This document shows, piece by piece, positions 8,978-20,322 of a DNA stretch of 64,000 bases. A model generated the notes under the pieces. It worked only from the letters and a program-made list of their open reading frames with translations, was not told where the DNA came from and searched no databases. How positions within the stretch are numbered: position 1 is the stretch's first letter; the number at the start of each line of letters is the position of its first letter. The translations under genes were made by a program, and so were the position numbers. Source of the DNA: Acidimicrobiales bacterium (GTDB lineage: Bacteria; Actinomycetota; Acidimicrobiia; Acidimicrobiales; RAAP-2); contig JADGOJ010000002.1 in the NCBI GenBank assembly GCA_017883045.1, positions 1 to 64,000 on the forward strand, given 5' to 3'.

Positions 8978-11814
<2,837 letters not shown>

Positions 11815-11820
11815 GATGGG

Positions 11821-11826
11821 AATCTA
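11821..11826 (-). promoter_or_regulatory. Candidate leaderless -10 element of uvrA
   Basis: TAGATT occupies -12 to -7 relative to the A of the uvrA ATG, placing the transcription start on the start codon. No Shine-Dalgarno sequence precedes the gene. It would give uvrA a promoter separate from uvrB. Confidence 0.55.
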
Positions 11827-11830
11827 CCGG

Positions 11831-13849
11831 TCAGCCATCGAAGACCAGTTCGTCGACCGGCGTCGCGACGCCCTGGCGTTGCAGTGAGTGCAGGATGTCG
11901 CGCAGCGCGGCCGCCTCCTCGAAGCGCAGTTCGCCCGCGGCGAGCAGCATCGCCTTCTCCACCCGGGCGATCTCGAGCGACAGGTCGTCGGGCAGCATGG
12001 CCTCGAGCGAGGAGATGCCGTGGCTCTTGTTCGAGGGCTCGGGCATCGATTCGCTGCGCAGCCGTCCGAGGATGTCGGCGACGTTCTTCATGACCGTCTG
12101 GGGCTCGATGCCGTGTTCGAGGTTGTAGGCGATCTGGAGCATGCGCCGGCGCTCGGTCAGCGAGACGGCCTCGCGCATGGAGTCGGTCATCCGGTCGGCG
12201 TAGAGGATGGCCTGGCCGTTCGAGTTGCGAGCGGCGCGCCCGATGGTCTGGATCAGGGCGCTGCGCGACCTCAGGAACCCTTCCTTGTCGGCGTCGAGGA
12301 TCGCCACCAGCGACACCTCGGGAAGGTCAAGGCCCTCACGCAGAAGGTTGATGCCGACCAGGACATCGAACTCACCGAGGCGCAACGAGCGCAGGATCTC
12401 GATGCGCTGGATGGTGTCGATGTCGCTGTGCAGGTACTGCACCCGGTAGCCGGCCTTGGCGAGGAAGTTGGTGAGGTCCTCGGCCATGCGCTTGGTGAGC
12501 GTGGTCACCAGCGCGCGCTCGTTCCTCTCGATCACGACGTCCAGGCGCACGCGTAGGTCGTCGATCTGGTTCTTGGTGGGTACGATCGTCACGACCGGGT
12601 CCAGCAGTCCCGTGGGACGGATCACCTGCTCGACGATCTGGTCGCTGTGCTCGAGTTCGTAGGGACCGGGCGTCGCCGAGACGAAGACCATCTGGGGGAC
12701 CAGCTCCATGAACTCGTCGAAGTTGAGCGGCCGGTTGTCCATGGCGCTCGGCAGGCGGAACCCGTGCTCGACCAGCGTCTCCTTGCGCGACCGGTCGCCG
12801 GCGTACTGTCCGCGCACCTGGGGCACCGCCACGTGGGACTCGTCGATCACGACGAGGAAGTCCTCGGGGAAGTAGTCGAGCAGGGTGTAGGGCCGCTCGC
12901 CGGGCCGGCGCCCGTCGAGGTGGGCCGAGTAGTTCTCGATGCCGGCGCACACGCCGGTCTGCTCGAGCATCTCGAGGTCGTGCTCGGTGCGCGAGCGCAG
13001 CCGCTGCGCCTCGAGGAGCTTGCCTTCGGCCTGGAACGTCGCCAACTGCACCTGGAGCTCGTCCTCGATCGACCGGCAGGCCCGCTGCAGGGTCTCGACG
13101 CCGGTGGCGTAGTGCGACGCCGCAAAGAGGGTGAACTCCTTGACCCGGCCCCGCGTCTCCTGGGTCAGGGGGTTAAAGAACGAGACCCCCTCGATCTCGT
13201 CGCCGAAGAACGAGACCCGGATCGCTTCGTTGCTGTACGCCGGCTGGATTTCGAGGGTGTCACCCTTCATGCGAAAGGACCCGCGCTCGAGGACCAGCTC
13301 ATTGCGGCTGTACTGCATCTCCACGAGCCGGCGCAGCAGGGCCCGTTGGTCGATGCTCTCGCCGACCTCCAACTGCAGCATGCGCTCGCGGTACTCGACG
13401 GGCGAGCCCAGTCCGTAGATGCACGACACCGACGCCACGACGATCGTGTCGCGGTGGGTCAGTAGCGACGAGGTCGCAGCGTGGCGCAGTCGGTCGATCT
13501 CCTCGTTGATCGAACTGTCCTTCTCGATGAAGGTGTCGGTTCGTGGTATGTAGGCCTCGGGTTGGTAGTAGTCGTAGTACGACACGAAGAACTCCACCCG
13601 GTTCTGGGGCAGCATCTCTTTCAGCTCCGAGGCCAGTTGGGCCGCAAGTGACTTGTTCGGCTCGAGGATGAGCGTCGGGCGCTGCACGTGTTCGACGAGC
13701 CACGCAATGGTCGCGGTCTTGCCGCTGCCAGTGATGCCCTCGAGTGTCTGGAAGCGCAGCCCGTCCTCGACCCCCTCGGCGAGCGCGGCGATCGCCGCCG
13801 GCTGGTCGCCGGCTGGTTTGAAGGGTGACTCGACGAGGAACCTATCCAC
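11831..13849 (-). CDS. uvrB: Excinuclease ABC subunit B
   Basis: This 672-residue helicase-like protein verifies damage and recruits UvrC. It has Walker [14 protein letters not shown] near residue 40, the beta-hairpin region [20 protein letters not shown] near 95-115, the DEAD-like box VIDESH near 335, and helicase motif [14 protein letters not shown] near 540. A C-terminal UVR motif with [20 protein letters not shown] interacts with UvrC. The start is GTG, giving [20 protein letters not shown], the standard N-terminus; it overlaps coaE by 8 bp. Confidence 0.97.
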   Translation of the reverse strand: MDRFLVESPFKPAGDQPAAIAALAEGVEDGLRFQTLEGITGSGKTATIAWLVEHVQRPTLILEPNKSLAAQLASELKEMLPQNRVEFFVSYYDYYQPEAYIPRTDTFIEKDSSINEEIDRLRHAATSSLLTHRDTIVVASVSCIYGLGSPVEYRERMLQLEVGESIDQRALLRRLVEMQYSRNELVLERGSFRMKGDTLEIQPAYSNEAIRVSFFGDEIEGVSFFNPLTQETRGRVKEFTLFAASHYATGVETLQRACRSIEDELQVQLATFQAEGKLLEAQRLRSRTEHDLEMLEQTGVCAGIENYSAHLDGRRPGERPYTLLDYFPEDFLVVIDESHVAVPQVRGQYAGDRSRKETLVEHGFRLPSAMDNRPLNFDEFMELVPQMVFVSATPGPYELEHSDQIVEQVIRPTGLLDPVVTIVPTKNQIDDLRVRLDVVIERNERALVTTLTKRMAEDLTNFLAKAGYRVQYLHSDIDTIQRIEILRSLRLGEFDVLVGINLLREGLDLPEVSLVAILDADKEGFLRSRSALIQTIGRAARNSNGQAILYADRMTDSMREAVSLTERRRMLQIAYNLEHGIEPQTVMKNVADILGRLRSESMPEPSNKSHGISSLEAMLPDDLSLEIARVEKAMLLAAGELRFEEAAALRDILHSLQRQGVATPVDELVFDG

Positions 13850-14438
13850 TCGCCACGCCGCTCTCTCGAAGGGCCACGTCGACCTGCGCGTACAGTTCGT
13901 CCAGCGAGCCCTCGTTCCAGATGACGCGGTCGACGATCGCAGAACGCTCCTCGTTGCTCATCTGGTTCGCCAATCGAGCCCGGGCGTCCTCTTCGCGGAA
14001 CCCGCGCAACTCGCACAGTCGCCGCACGGCGGTCTCCGGGTCGACGAGGACGGCCCACGCCTCGTCGAGCTTGAAGATGGCACGATGCTCGGGGCGAAAG
14101 AGTGGAAGGGCGACGAACGATGCCGGGCCATTGGCCGCAACGAGCTGACGGGCGATCTCCATCCCGATCTGGCCGTGGGTGATGCCGTTGAGCCGACGCA
14201 GGGCCGAGGCGTCATTGAACACGATCTCGGCGACGAAGGCGCGGTCGAGCGAGCCGTCATCGCCCAGCACGGCGTCGCCGAAGGCATCGCGCAGCGCCTG
14301 CCACGCCGGACTCCCCGGTTGGGTGATCTGATGGGCGATGACGTCGGCATCGATGACCGAATAGCCGAGCGCTTCGAGGCGGTCGCCGAGCGCCGTCTTT
14401 CCAGCGCCTATCCCACCCGCGATCGCAATCCTTTTCAC
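13842..14438 (-). CDS. coaE: Dephospho-CoA kinase
   Basis: This 198-residue P-loop kinase phosphorylates dephospho-CoA in the last step of coenzyme A synthesis. Walker A is GGIGAGKTALGD at residues 8-19. DADVIAHQ near 31 is the conserved substrate-binding Asp region, and VALPLFRPEH corresponds to the family's PLL/F segment. The start is GTG. TACCGT is positioned at -12 to -7 and no ribosome-binding site is seen, so a leaderless message is likely. coaE next to uvrB is a known actinobacterial linkage. Confidence 0.93.
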   Translation of the reverse strand: MKRIAIAGGIGAGKTALGDRLEALGYSVIDADVIAHQITQPGSPAWQALRDAFGDAVLGDDGSLDRAFVAEIVFNDASALRRLNGITHGQIGMEIARQLVAANGPASFVALPLFRPEHRAIFKLDEAWAVLVDPETAVRRLCELRGFREEDARARLANQMSNEERSAIVDRVIWNEGSLDELYAQVDVALRESGVASG

Positions 14439-14444
14439 GAGACC

Positions 14445-14450
14445 ACGGTA
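14445..14450 (-). promoter_or_regulatory. Candidate leaderless -10 element of coaE
   Basis: TACCGT lies at -12 to -7 from the coaE GTG. The same hexamer stands at the same place before fabD and upstream of tRNA-Leu(CAA). Confidence 0.5.
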
Positions 14451-14571
14451 GTCACGGCCTGCTACATCCGCGACTCGTCGAGCGCCCCGATCGAGCCGGG
14501 AGCCGGCGCCTCACCCAGTCCCCTCCTAGGAAGCGCCACAGAACCCCGCCGGAGCTCGATGCGGCCGAGGC

Positions 14572-15522
14572 TCACCCCAGGTAGGCAACGTCGACGTTCA
14601 CCGCGAGGCTCGATGACGGCGATCCGCGTTGAATCGTCGAGATCACCGGTTGTCCCGAGCCGAGGCCGATACCCTGCAGCGTGGTGGGAGTGAACCCGAG
14701 CGACTTCAGCTGCGCGACGAGATACTTGTACACCGCCCTCACGCGGCTCACGGCCAGCTGTCGAGCGGGGCCCGCGGGTCCCTTGACGCTCTGGTGTCCG
14801 ACGAAGCGGACCGCGGTCGGCGTCATGGCGCTGAGGGCGACCGCGTCACGGTAGATCTGCAGCTTCTGCAGGGGGTCCAATGCCGAGGAGTTCAGGGCGA
14901 ATCGCGCGATGGTGTAGCGGGTCTTGGCCGCGAGGTCGATGCCGCTCGTCGGGATCAGGGTCGACTGCGAGACGGCGACCGCCTCGGCCTGACTCGGCGA
15001 GAGATTGACGGTGAAGAGGAACGCCAGGACATTCGACGAGATCCAACCGATGACCGTCTTCGGCAGTCCCGAGCCGCTGTCGATGCACGACACCTCGACC
15101 GAACCGGGGATCAGCGCAACGCTCGTCGTGGTCTGGGTGACGCCCGCCGGCGCAGGACACGCGTCGACGACAGCCGAACTCAGACCGAGGGACTCGCTTG
15201 GAACGGGGACGGTGAAGGCGGCCAACTCGGAGACGACCTCCAGCTGTGTCCCCTGGTCCACCCACCCGGCCACCGCAATCTTCGCGTAGCCACTGCCGCC
15301 GAGGTCTGCGTCGGCGGCATTCTCACCGGAGGTGATGAGCGGCTGCAGCACGTTGTCGGCGATCGCGACGCCGTTCGCCAACGGATTCGTGATGAGATAC
15401 CGACTGATCACCGCGTCACCGGTCGCACCGGCGCCAACCGACAGACACAGGGTCGACACCATCACGGTCGCACCAGCGAACGCTGCCACTCGTCGCAGAG
15501 TGCTCGAAACACCTTTGGTCAT
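14572..15522 (-). CDS. Exported protein with C-terminal OmpA-like domain
   Basis: This 316-residue protein has a signal peptide (basic start, then AAFAGATVMVSTLCLSVGAGA). A middle part of about 170 residues has no recognised family. A C-terminal region resembles OmpA-family peptidoglycan-binding domains: ARFALNSSALDPLQK, then VRFVGHQSVKGPAG, then LAVSRVRAVYKYLVAQLKSLG, then GIGLGSGQP. Such domains attach proteins to peptidoglycan. The ATG at 15522 is preferred over upstream starts because AGGGAG stands at good spacing and a clean signal peptide follows. It diverges from the peptide transporter operon and precedes coaE in the same direction. Role unknown; the OmpA-like assignment is by motif order only. 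Confidence 0.65.
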   Translation of the reverse strand: MTKGVSSTLRRVAAFAGATVMVSTLCLSVGAGATGDAVISRYLITNPLANGVAIADNVLQPLITSGENAADADLGGSGYAKIAVAGWVDQGTQLEVVSELAAFTVPVPSESLGLSSAVVDACPAPAGVTQTTTSVALIPGSVEVSCIDSGSGLPKTVIGWISSNVLAFLFTVNLSPSQAEAVAVSQSTLIPTSGIDLAAKTRYTIARFALNSSALDPLQKLQIYRDAVALSAMTPTAVRFVGHQSVKGPAGPARQLAVSRVRAVYKYLVAQLKSLGFTPTTLQGIGLGSGQPVISTIQRGSPSSSLAVNVDVAYLG

Positions 15523-15842
15523 CGAGCACTCCCTGGTCATGTCTGATGCAGAATTCACACACTCTTGTCGGTCACCCTAGTCGTCAGACCACGGCCCTCA
15601 CAGCTCAATTGTGACATTGTGCCGAAACTCCCATCTCTCTTCACAGCGACCGAAACCGTCACCATCGCAAGAGCACGAATAGTCCGATCGGTTGCATCGA
15701 CCATCCTTCGATCACGCCTCCTCGAAGGAGCCGTCGGGCGTCGAGCCCTTTGTCGAGCCGTTCGCGCCGAGCGGGCCTCTCGCGTGACAGTTGGCAACCT
15801 CGGGTGTTGAGTATTGTCCTAGACAGTCTTAGAGGGGGAAGA
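15523..15842. other. Divergent intergenic region
   Basis: These 320 bases separate the OmpA-like gene (minus) from the peptide transporter operon (plus) and should hold both promoters. A weak candidate for the transporter is TTGGCA (15791-15796) with TATTGT (15812-15817), spacer 15 bp. The Shine-Dalgarno AGGGGG (15833-15838) precedes the GTG at 15843. The region is less GC-rich than its neighbours near 15600-15680. No RNA gene or terminator is recognised. Confidence 0.5.
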
Positions 15843-16793
15843 GTGCTCAGGTACGTGACCAGACGATTAGTGATGCTCCTCGGCATCGTCTTCGTCATCT
15901 CGGTCGGGAGCTTCTACCTGATCCACCTGCTTCCCGGCGACCCCGCCGTCGTGATCCTCGGGACCGGGGCCACCCCGGCGAACAAGGCGGCGCTCTTCAA
16001 GCAACTGGGCCTCGACAAGCCGATCTACCTGCAGTACTTCACCTGGATCGGGAACGTCATCCGAGGCAACATGGGCACGTCGTTCATCTCCCAGTCGTCG
16101 GTGGCGGCCACCATCCGGGCCGCACTGCCGATCGACCTCGAGATCATCGTGCTGAGCCAGCTCCTCGCCTTCGTGGCCGCCATCCCGATGGCGATGCGCT
16201 CGGCGCGCAAGCCCGACGGCCCGCTCGACCGGGTCCTTGGAGCGAGCAGCTTCACCCTCCTCTCGGTGCCGCCGTTCATCATCATCGTGCTGCTGGTGCT
16301 CTTCGTCTCGATCAAACTGGGCATCCCCCACACGGGACCCTCGTCGTACGTCACGTTCGCGAGCGACCCGATCGGCAATCTCGAGAGTCTGGCGCTGCCC
16401 GCGTTCACGCTGGCCATCGGGTCCTTCGTCGTCTACTACCGGGTGTTGCGCAGCGACCTCATCGCAACGCTCCAAGAGGAGTTCATCACGATGGCCCGCT
16501 CCAAGGGCATCAGCCAGCGAAGAATCATGTGGCGCCACGCGTTTCGCCCTTCGTCGGTGGCGTTGCTGGGCGCCGCCAGCGTCAACATCGGCGGGTTGCT
16601 GGCCAGTGGCTTCGTCGTCCAGTACCTGCTCGCGATCCCCGGGCTCGGCTACACCCTGATCTCCGCCATCAACACGAGCGACTTCCTTCTCGTGCAGGGC
16701 ATCGTGCTCACCGTCTCGGTTGGTGTGGTCTTGATCAACTTCATCTTCGACTTCGTCATCAATATCGTGGACCCGAGGATCAGCCGTGAGTAA
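15843..16793 (+). CDS. dppB: Peptide ABC transporter permease, DppB type
   Basis: This 316-residue membrane protein is the first permease of a dipeptide/oligopeptide/nickel importer. It begins with a basic segment and a helix (RRLVMLLGIVFVISVGSFYLIHLLPGDP), which is typical of DppB. About six membrane helices follow, and the EAA-like cytoplasmic loop EEFITMARSKGISQRRIMWRHAFRP near 225-250 couples to the ATPases. The GTG at 15843 is chosen over an upstream ATG because a strong purine stretch (AGGGGGAAGA) immediately precedes it and the resulting N-terminus fits the family. It overlaps the next permease by 8 bp. The transported substrate cannot be read from the sequence. Confidence 0.9.
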   Translation: MLRYVTRRLVMLLGIVFVISVGSFYLIHLLPGDPAVVILGTGATPANKAALFKQLGLDKPIYLQYFTWIGNVIRGNMGTSFISQSSVAATIRAALPIDLEIIVLSQLLAFVAAIPMAMRSARKPDGPLDRVLGASSFTLLSVPPFIIIVLLVLFVSIKLGIPHTGPSSYVTFASDPIGNLESLALPAFTLAIGSFVVYYRVLRSDLIATLQEEFITMARSKGISQRRIMWRHAFRPSSVALLGAASVNIGGLLASGFVVQYLLAIPGLGYTLISAINTSDFLLVQGIVLTVSVGVVLINFIFDFVINIVDPRISRE

Positions 16794-17670
16794 CGTAGCC
16801 AACGAGTTCTCGCTTCTCGAGGAGACGTTGCTCATCGAGAAGCCCGAGAAGACCGAGCCGCTCGGGATCCTGTTCTGGATCTGCGTCGGATGGATCGGCG
16901 TCAACGTCCTGGCTGCGATCTTGGCCAACGTCCTGCCGATGAAGAACCCTCTGTTCGAGGACTACAACGCCATCAACGTCGGGCCGGGCCTGCACCACCT
17001 CTTCGGCACTGACGACCTGGGACGCGACATCTTCTCGCGCGTCGTCTTCGGGTCGCGGGTCTCGATCGCCGTCGGCGTCGGCGCCATGGTCATCGGGTTC
17101 GGCGTCGGCGCGCCACTCGGCATGCTGGCGGCCTACAAGCGCGGACGCTTCGACACGGTGCTGACCACCTTCATGTACGTCCTGCTAGCCTTCCCCGCCA
17201 TCATCGCCACCATCGCCGTGCTCTCGTTCTGGACCCCGCGGGCGCTGTTGAAGATCATCGTGGTCATCGGACTGGCCTCGGTCCCGCTGGTGTACCGCGT
17301 GATCCGCACCGCCACTTTGAACGTCGCCACCAAGGACTACATCATCGCGGCCAAGGTCCAGGGTGCCACCGACCGCCGGATCCTGATCAAGGAGTTGCTG
17401 CCCAACATCGCGCCGATCGGCGTCTCGTTCCTGCTGATCGGCATCGCGACGGTGATCACGCTCGAGGGCGCCCTGGCGTTCCTCGGCCTGTCGGTCAACC
17501 CCCCGACACCGTCGTGGGGCAACATGATCAATGAGGCGCGCACGGTCCTGGCCCAGAATCCGTGGCTCGTCATCTTCCCTTCACTGGCCCTTTGCCTGTT
17601 CCTTCTGTGCCTCAACTTCATCGGCGACCGCCTGCGCACCCACTTCGACGTGACCGAGGTCAAACTATGA
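16786..17670 (+). CDS. dppC: Peptide ABC transporter permease, DppC type
   Basis: This 294-residue partner permease has an N-terminal cytoplasmic stretch, then a membrane helix (LFWICVGWIGVNVLAAILA). The family motif HLFGTDDLGRDIFSRVVFGSR follows near residue 70, then further helices, an EAA loop near 190-215 (DYIIAAKVQGATDRRILIKE), and the C-terminal motif AFLGLSVNPPTPSWGNMI. It forms the membrane channel with the upstream permease. Its stop overlaps the start of the first ATPase gene by 4 bp, so all four transporter genes are probably translated in a coupled manner. Confidence 0.92.
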   Translation: MSNVANEFSLLEETLLIEKPEKTEPLGILFWICVGWIGVNVLAAILANVLPMKNPLFEDYNAINVGPGLHHLFGTDDLGRDIFSRVVFGSRVSIAVGVGAMVIGFGVGAPLGMLAAYKRGRFDTVLTTFMYVLLAFPAIIATIAVLSFWTPRALLKIIVVIGLASVPLVYRVIRTATLNVATKDYIIAAKVQGATDRRILIKELLPNIAPIGVSFLLIGIATVITLEGALAFLGLSVNPPTPSWGNMINEARTVLAQNPWLVIFPSLALCLFLLCLNFIGDRLRTHFDVTEVKL

Positions 17671-18671
17671 GCGAGAGCGAGAAGCTGCTCGTCGTCAAGG
17701 ACCTGGCGACGACGTTCGCGACCGCCGGCGGCCTCGTGCCCGCGGTCGGCGGGGTCTCGTTCGACCTCGAACGCAACGAGACCCTCGGCATCGTCGGCGA
17801 GTCGGGTTCGGGCAAGACGGTGCTGTCGCGCACCATCATGGGGCTCCAGCCGCGCGCCAACGTGACGGTCACCGGTTCGGCGCGCGTCAACGGCTTCGAG
17901 GTCGTGGGGGCCAGTGAGAAGGAGAAGCGCCAGATCTGGGGCACCGAGGTCGCCATGGTCTTCCAGGACCCGATGACGTCGCTCAACCCGGTCATGCGCA
18001 TCGGCAAGCAGATCGACGAGGCCCTGCGCGTGCGCATGGGGATGAACCGCGCCGCCGCCAGGGCCCGGGCCATCGAGCTGCTCGAGCTGGTCGGCATCCC
18101 CTCGCCCGCCCAACGCTACGACGCCTATCCCGGCCAACTCTCGGGCGGCATGCGCCAGCGCGTCGTGATCGCGACGGCGCTCGCCTGCTCGCCCAAGCTG
18201 CTGATGGCCGACGAACCCACGACGGGCCTCGACGTCACGATCCAGGCCCAGATCCTGAACCTGCTCGACGAGCTGAAGGACCGCTTGAAGATGTCGGTGA
18301 TCCTCGTGACCCACGACCTCGGGGTCGTCGCGACGCGAACCTCGCGCATCGTCGTCATGTACGCCGGGCGGATCGTCGAGACCGGCTCGACCCGCGAGGT
18401 CTTCTACCACCACCGCATGCCCTACACGCGTGCGCTGCTCGAGAGCTCGCCCAAGGTCTCGAACCACCCGCACACGCGACTCGCGACTATTCCCGGCCGG
18501 CCGCCGAACCTTCTGAAGCTGGCCCAGGGGTGCAGCTTCGCGCCGAGGTGCGCGTACGCGACCGACCGCTGCCACCAGGAGCGCCCCGAGCTGCAGCCCG
18601 CCGCCGAACCGGGTCACTCGTTCGCCTGCTGGAACCCCCTTCCCACCACCCGAGGAGTCGCGGCCCCATGA
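17667..18671 (+). CDS. dppD: Peptide ABC transporter ATP-binding protein, DppD type
   Basis: This 334-residue ATPase has Walker A GESGSGKT near residue 44, Q-loop FQDPMTSLNP near 97, signature LSGGMRQRV near 158 and Walker B LLMADEPTTGLDV near 180. The C-terminal oligopeptide-transporter extension contains CSFAPRCAYATDRC; the spaced cysteines can hold an iron-sulfur cluster in some homologues. The start ATG overlaps the permease stop. A longer frame upstream is rejected because it lies in the permease gene. It works as a heterodimer with the following ATPase. Confidence 0.93.
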   Translation: MSESEKLLVVKDLATTFATAGGLVPAVGGVSFDLERNETLGIVGESGSGKTVLSRTIMGLQPRANVTVTGSARVNGFEVVGASEKEKRQIWGTEVAMVFQDPMTSLNPVMRIGKQIDEALRVRMGMNRAAARARAIELLELVGIPSPAQRYDAYPGQLSGGMRQRVVIATALACSPKLLMADEPTTGLDVTIQAQILNLLDELKDRLKMSVILVTHDLGVVATRTSRIVVMYAGRIVETGSTREVFYHHRMPYTRALLESSPKVSNHPHTRLATIPGRPPNLLKLAQGCSFAPRCAYATDRCHQERPELQPAAEPGHSFACWNPLPTTRGVAAP

Positions 18672-19642
18672 CCGACACGCGCCAGCCCCTCTTGAGGGTC
18701 CAGGACCTCACGGTCACCTTCGGCCATCACCACCACGCGGTCAGCGCCGTCGCGGGGGTGAGCTTCGAGATCTACGAGGGTGAGACCCTCGGGCTGGTCG
18801 GCGAGTCCGGTTGCGGCAAGTCCACGACCGGCAAGGCCCTTATGCGCATCGTCGAGCCGTCGAGCGGCACCATCGAGCTCGGGGGCGTGGACATCACCGA
18901 ACAGAACGGACGGGCGCTGCGCAACGCGCGCACCCACATGCAGATGATCTTCCAGGACCCGATCAGCTCGCTCAACCCTCGTCGGCGCGTGAAAGACATC
19001 GTCGCCGAGCCCCTCGACTGCTGGAAGAAGGTGCGGGGCCCCGAGCGCGACGCGATGATCAGCGACCTCTTGAGCAAGGTCGGCATCGATCCCGCGGTCT
19101 ACGGCAACCGCTACGCCCGTCAGTTCTCCGGGGGCCAGTGCCAGCGCATCTCCATCGCCCGCTCGTTGGCGATGCGGCCCAAACTCTTGATCTGCGACGA
19201 GATGGTCTCCGCGCTCGACGTCTCGGTCCAGGCCCAGATCCTCAACCTCCTCGAGGACCTGAAGGCCGAGTACGGACTGACCCTGCTCTTTATCGCCCAC
19301 GACCTCGCGGTCGTGAAGAACGTCAGCGACCGCGTCGCGGTGATGTACCTGGGCAAGATCTGCGAGATCGGGCCGGCCGACGCGCTCTACGAGGCGCCGG
19401 CGCACCCGTACACGAAGTTCCTGCTGGGTGCGGCGCTCGAGGCCGACCCCGATTCGCCGATGCACAGCCAGGTGCTCGAGGGTGAGCCGCCGAGCCCCAT
19501 GAACCCGCCGAGCGGGTGTCGCTTCCGCACCCGGTGCCCCAACGCCACGGAGCGGTGCGCCGCCGAAGAGCCCCAGCCCCGCGAGGTGGCCCCGGGCCAC
19601 CAGGTGGCCTGCCACTTCCCTCTGTCCATCACTCGCAAGTAA
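18668..19642 (+). CDS. dppF: Peptide ABC transporter ATP-binding protein, DppF type
   Basis: This 324-residue ATPase has Walker [12 protein letters not shown] near residue 44, Q-loop [13 protein letters not shown] near 96, signature [15 protein letters not shown] near 153 and Walker [15 protein letters not shown] near 175, where Met replaces the usual Pro. The C-terminal extension [14 protein letters not shown] again carries spaced cysteines. The ATG overlaps the preceding stop (ATGA). A hairpin follows the gene. The operon ends here without a solute-binding protein gene, so the transporter must use one encoded elsewhere. Confidence 0.93.
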   Translation: MTDTRQPLLRVQDLTVTFGHHHHAVSAVAGVSFEIYEGETLGLVGESGCGKSTTGKALMRIVEPSSGTIELGGVDITEQNGRALRNARTHMQMIFQDPISSLNPRRRVKDIVAEPLDCWKKVRGPERDAMISDLLSKVGIDPAVYGNRYARQFSGGQCQRISIARSLAMRPKLLICDEMVSALDVSVQAQILNLLEDLKAEYGLTLLFIAHDLAVVKNVSDRVAVMYLGKICEIGPADALYEAPAHPYTKFLLGAALEADPDSPMHSQVLEGEPPSPMNPPSGCRFRTRCPNATERCAAEEPQPREVAPGHQVACHFPLSITRK

Positions 19643-19666
19643 CCCCTTGACGGCGCCGACAAGGGG
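19643..19666. terminator. Hairpin between convergent dppF and cupin genes
   Basis: CCCCTTG and CAAGGGG form a perfect 7-bp stem around a 10-base loop, starting right at the dppF stop. No T tract follows on either strand, so it is at best a bidirectional U-poor terminator or a 3'-end stabiliser. Confidence 0.45.
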
Positions 19667-19692
19667 CGACAACGGACCGGTAGGTTCCTCCG

Positions 19693-20031
19693 TCAGCGCC
19701 AGTGCGGGTAGGTGACGTAGAAGAACTTCCCGTACGAGTCGGTCTCCCACAGCACCACCAGTCCCTTGGCCTGGGGTATGTACACGACGTCCCCGGGCAG
19801 GAATCGGTGCTTCTCTCCACCTTCGCTGAGCGTTATCTCCCCTTCGAGCATGTAGCACACCGCGCAGTCGTTGTCGTAGTCGAAGTCCACCGGCGCCGAC
19901 TTCCAGATCTCGGCCACTCCCGCCGAGACGGGAGCACCCTGGGCCTGAGAGACGACGTCCACCAGACTGAATCTTCCTGGGCCGACGTCCAGCGGCTCAG
20001 GCGTGATGGTCTTGCTGGCAAATAGGAGCAT
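19693..20031 (-). CDS. Cupin-fold protein, EutQ-like
   Basis: This 112-residue single-domain protein reads as a small cupin: DYDNDCAVCYMLEGEITL, then a gap, then FLPGDVVYIPQAKG, matching the two cupin motifs. The spacing resembles ethanolamine-utilisation EutQ-type cupins. Small cupins bind metals or act as isomerases or sensors; the role here is unknown. No other ethanolamine genes are nearby. A GTG at 20040 is possible, but the ATG at 20031 is preferred because GAGGTG lies upstream at normal spacing. It is convergent with the peptide transporter operon and follows rpsA with a terminator between. Confidence 0.7.
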   Translation of the reverse strand: MLLFASKTITPEPLDVGPGRFSLVDVVSQAQGAPVSAGVAEIWKSAPVDFDYDNDCAVCYMLEGEITLSEGGEKHRFLPGDVVYIPQAKGLVVLWETDSYGKFFYVTYPHWR

Positions 20032-20265
20032 GGTCGGCACCTCATTCTTTCGTCACGTCACGCGACCTCCGCCGGCGCCCGCTCAGTCGAGTAGACGCCA
20101 CTTCGGCCCTCTCCAGCGGACTCTACCCCCGCCGCGCACGAGTGCCGAAGGCGACGCCGGCGGAGGCCCGCTCCTCTGCGCGCGGCCGGGGCCGCGTGCG
20201 GCCGACGAACCCATCTCTCAGCACAACCCTGCGTCGGACGCTCGGTGTGCCAGCGGAAGAACGCG

Positions 20266-20300
20266 AAAAGCCCGTTCCCGCCACCTTCGGCGCCGAGAAC
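20266..20300 (-). terminator. Intrinsic terminator downstream of rpsA
   Basis: On the minus strand, GTTCTCGGCGCC and GGTGGCGGGAAC pair into a 12-bp stem with one mismatch and a GAA loop, followed by GGGCTTTT. It lies 23 bp beyond the rpsA stop and fits a Rho-independent terminator. The remaining spacer (20032-20265) holds no recognisable gene. Confidence 0.7.
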
Positions 20301-20322
20301 GAGCTAGTGCGAAACGGAATGA

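Noticed and set aside
11821-14450. SOS (LexA) box upstream of uvrA, uvrB or coaE
   Set aside because: No palindrome resembling the actinobacterial or enterobacterial LexA sites was found by eye near these starts.
14495-14507. GCCGG-GAG-CCGGC hairpin between coaE and the OmpA-like gene as a terminator
   Set aside because: The stem is 5 bp with no T tract, and such short GC palindromes are frequent in this DNA.
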